In this document: positions 3,954-5,168 of the stretch, piece by piece
Position numbering within the stretch: the stretch's first letter is position 1
Layout: every line of letters starts with the position of its first letter
Assembly: GCA_903921605.1 (NCBI GenBank)
Contig: CAIXQV010000848.1
Location: 1-5,168 of the forward strand
Direction of reading: 5' to 3'
Length of the DNA stretch: 5,168 bases
Source of the DNA: an uncultured Planctomycetaceae bacterium
GTDB lineage: Bacteria > Planctomycetota > Planctomycetia > Planctomycetales > Planctomycetaceae
Position numbers and translations under genes: made by a program
Notes under the pieces: generated by a model
The model's input: only the letters and a program-made list of their open reading frames with translations
What the model was told of the DNA's origin: nothing
Databases searched by the model: none

Positions 3954-4409
3954 ATGGCGATTGATTCGTCAGAATGTCTGACGCGATATGAAGGACACGG
4001 TGTTCTGTTTGACTACCCGGGTTTCTGGGAACTGACGGAAGAAGTCGACGGCGACGATGTCCTGCTGACCGTATCCGCAGACGGAGCATGCTTTTGGGCA
4101 CTCCGAATCCTGCGTGAATGTCCACGAGCCGAAGAAGTCGTGACCTCCTGCGTTGAAGCGTTTCAGGAAGAGTACGATGACACGGAAGTTCAGATCACCA
4201 AGGGCACTCTGGCAACAATGCCGGCGGTCTGTCGAGAACTCCAGTTTTACTGCTTCGAACTACTGAACTGCGTCACGTTGAGCAGTGTCCGAGCATCCGA
4301 CATGAGTCTGCTGGCCTGGTGGCAGGGAACGGACCATGAACTGACTGATGTTCGCTCGGTGTTTGAACAGATCTCGCAATCTGTCAGAATACTGTCTTTG
4401 CACGGCTAA
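3954..4409 (+). CDS. Conserved hypothetical protein, 151 aa, possibly PsbP/Mog1-like
   Basis: This is an acidic protein with no signal peptide or membrane segment, so probably cytoplasmic. I do not recognise a named gene. The pattern of an opening YEGHGVLFDYPGFWELTEE segment (12-30), a strand with aromatic content (GACFWALRIL, 44-53), an acidic helix (AEEVVTSCVEAFQEEYDD, 59-76) and a C-terminal helix (VRSVFEQISQSVRIL, 133-147) recalls small proteins with a PsbP/Mog1-like fold that begin with an F-YP-W motif. I believe such proteins are common in planctomycetes; this is from memory. Five cysteines are present but not in a metal-binding arrangement. A good Shine-Dalgarno supports the start. trpE follows 85 nt downstream on the same strand, so co-transcription is possible, but this says little about function. 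Confidence 0.82.
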   Translation: MAIDSSECLTRYEGHGVLFDYPGFWELTEEVDGDDVLLTVSADGACFWALRILRECPRAEEVVTSCVEAFQEEYDDTEVQITKGTLATMPAVCRELQFYCFELLNCVTLSSVRASDMSLLAWWQGTDHELTDVRSVFEQISQSVRILSLHG

Positions 4410-4494
4410 TCTTCCAGCGGCAAAAATTGAGGCTGCGCACAGAATAACTGTACCGGAACTCTGCCGGATCGTATCTCCAGGACATTGCATTTTC

Positions 4495-5168
4495 ATGAAG
4501 TCACCGACCTCACTGCCGACATCTGCCGAATTCCAAAAGCTTGCCAGCCACGCGCGGTTTGTTCCGGTTTACCGACAACTGACGGCTGACACGTTGACCC
4601 CCGTGACAGCCTACCAGCGAATCGCCACCGGACCCTGGTCATTTCTGTTTGAGAGCGTCGTCGGTGGTGAGCGAGTTGGTCGCTATAGCTTTGCGGGAAG
4701 TGATCCGTTTCTGATTCTTTCTGCAACCGGCAAGCAGATTACGATCGATCACATCGGCGTGGAGAAACGCGAGTTCTCCTGTGACGATCCCCTGAAAGTG
4801 CTCGACGCCGAAGTCGCCAAGTATCATGCGGCCACACTGCCAGCTCTACCTCGTTTCTGCGGCGGAGCCGTTGGGTTCGCTGGCTATGACGTCATCCGCT
4901 ACACCGAGAATCTGCCCAACGTTCCCACCGATGATCGCCATCTTCCGGACATGACGTTCGCGTTCTACAGCTCGATGGTTGTGTTTGACCACATCCGCAA
5001 AGTTGTGCTGGTCGTCGTACTGGCAGATACAGCGAACGGCAAACTCGATGAATCCCGCGCGAACGCCGAAGGGCGACTCGATGTGATTTGTCAGCAACTT
5101 TCAATAGGTGCTGGCGATGTTCAGCTGACTGATATCGACCTGACTGTGGAACCCACTCCGGAGGTTCG
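4495..5168 (+). CDS. trpE: Anthranilate synthase component I, N-terminal part
   Basis: TrpE uses chorismate and ammonia (supplied by the TrpG glutaminase) to make anthranilate, the first step of tryptophan synthesis, in the cytoplasm. The frame is open from ATG at 4495 to the window edge, giving 224 codons of about 500 expected. Visible marks of the N-terminal domain are VPVYRQLTADTLTPVTAYQRI (23-43), then SFLFESVVGGERVGRYSFAGSDP (49-71), whose FES matches the LLES tryptophan-binding element of feedback-inhibited enzymes, and FCGGAVGFAGYDVIRYTENLP (121-141). The catalytic chorismate-binding domain lies beyond the window. AGGA at 4479-4482 is 12 nt from the ATG, rather far; no ATG, GTG or TTG lies upstream in frame before position 4405. 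PabB is the main alternative, but the N-terminal match favours TrpE. Confidence 0.9.
   Translation, partial: MKSPTSLPTSAEFQKLASHARFVPVYRQLTADTLTPVTAYQRIATGPWSFLFESVVGGERVGRYSFAGSDPFLILSATGKQITIDHIGVEKREFSCDDPLKVLDAEVAKYHAATLPALPRFCGGAVGFAGYDVIRYTENLPNVPTDDRHLPDMTFAFYSSMVVFDHIRKVVLVVVLADTANGKLDESRANAEGRLDVICQQLSIGAGDVQLTDIDLTVEPTPEV

Noticed and set aside
4410..4494. Possible trp attenuator or leader peptide before trpE
   Set aside because: No short ORF with adjacent Trp codons (tgg) is present. The only hairpin, ccgg/ccgg at 4453-4467, is 4 bp and has no T tract.
4846..5104. Minus-strand open frames within trpE
   Set aside because: They are antisense to a clearly recognisable TrpE coding frame and have no independent support.

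Overview
The window looks like chromosomal DNA of a planctomycete (phylum Planctomycetota) or a close relative. The pointers are a secreted D-aminoacylase, tRNA genes without an encoded 3' CCA, a small conserved protein of a kind I associate with planctomycetes, and intergenic short palindromes of the gttggcttcagccaac and cgtagccggattcg types, which I recall from such genomes but cannot verify here. All genes I can support lie on the + strand. I see no transposase, integrase, phage gene or CRISPR array.

Layout. Positions 1-265 are mostly non-coding and hold a probable terminator of an upstream gene (125-156). Positions 266-1876 encode a complete exported N-acyl-D-amino-acid deacylase. Positions 1877-2466 are an intergenic region carrying two copies of a 21-nt palindromic repeat inside an outer inverted repeat (1935-2007), a doubtful 87-codon ORF (2020-2283) ending just before a strong intrinsic terminator (2312-2342), and a perfect 26-bp inverted repeat (2367-2436). 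Positions 2467-3717 are an array of ten tRNA genes: Phe(GAA), Glu(TTC), Ile(GAT), Lys(TTT), Asn(GTT), Ser(TGA), Gly(TCC), Gln(TTG), Tyr(GTA), Ser(GCT). A T6 tract follows. Positions 3718-3953 are non-coding with one short hairpin. Positions 3954-4409 encode a 151-aa protein of unknown function, and 4495-5168 the N-terminal part of anthranilate synthase component I (trpE), cut by the window edge.

How it fits together. The deacylase, the tRNA array and trpE look like three separate units. The array is probably one transcript cut into individual tRNAs. Several spacers hold hairpins that could guide processing, and the tRNAs need CCA-adding enzyme. The 151-aa protein and trpE are 85 nt apart and may be co-transcribed. 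The array is the most unusual part: its three class II tRNAs lack the nearly universal U8, and its tRNA-Phe has G37 and an A-A pair where G53-C61 is expected. These features suggest relaxed or specialised tRNAs, but they could also be lineage traits. I did not find a clearly new multi-gene system.
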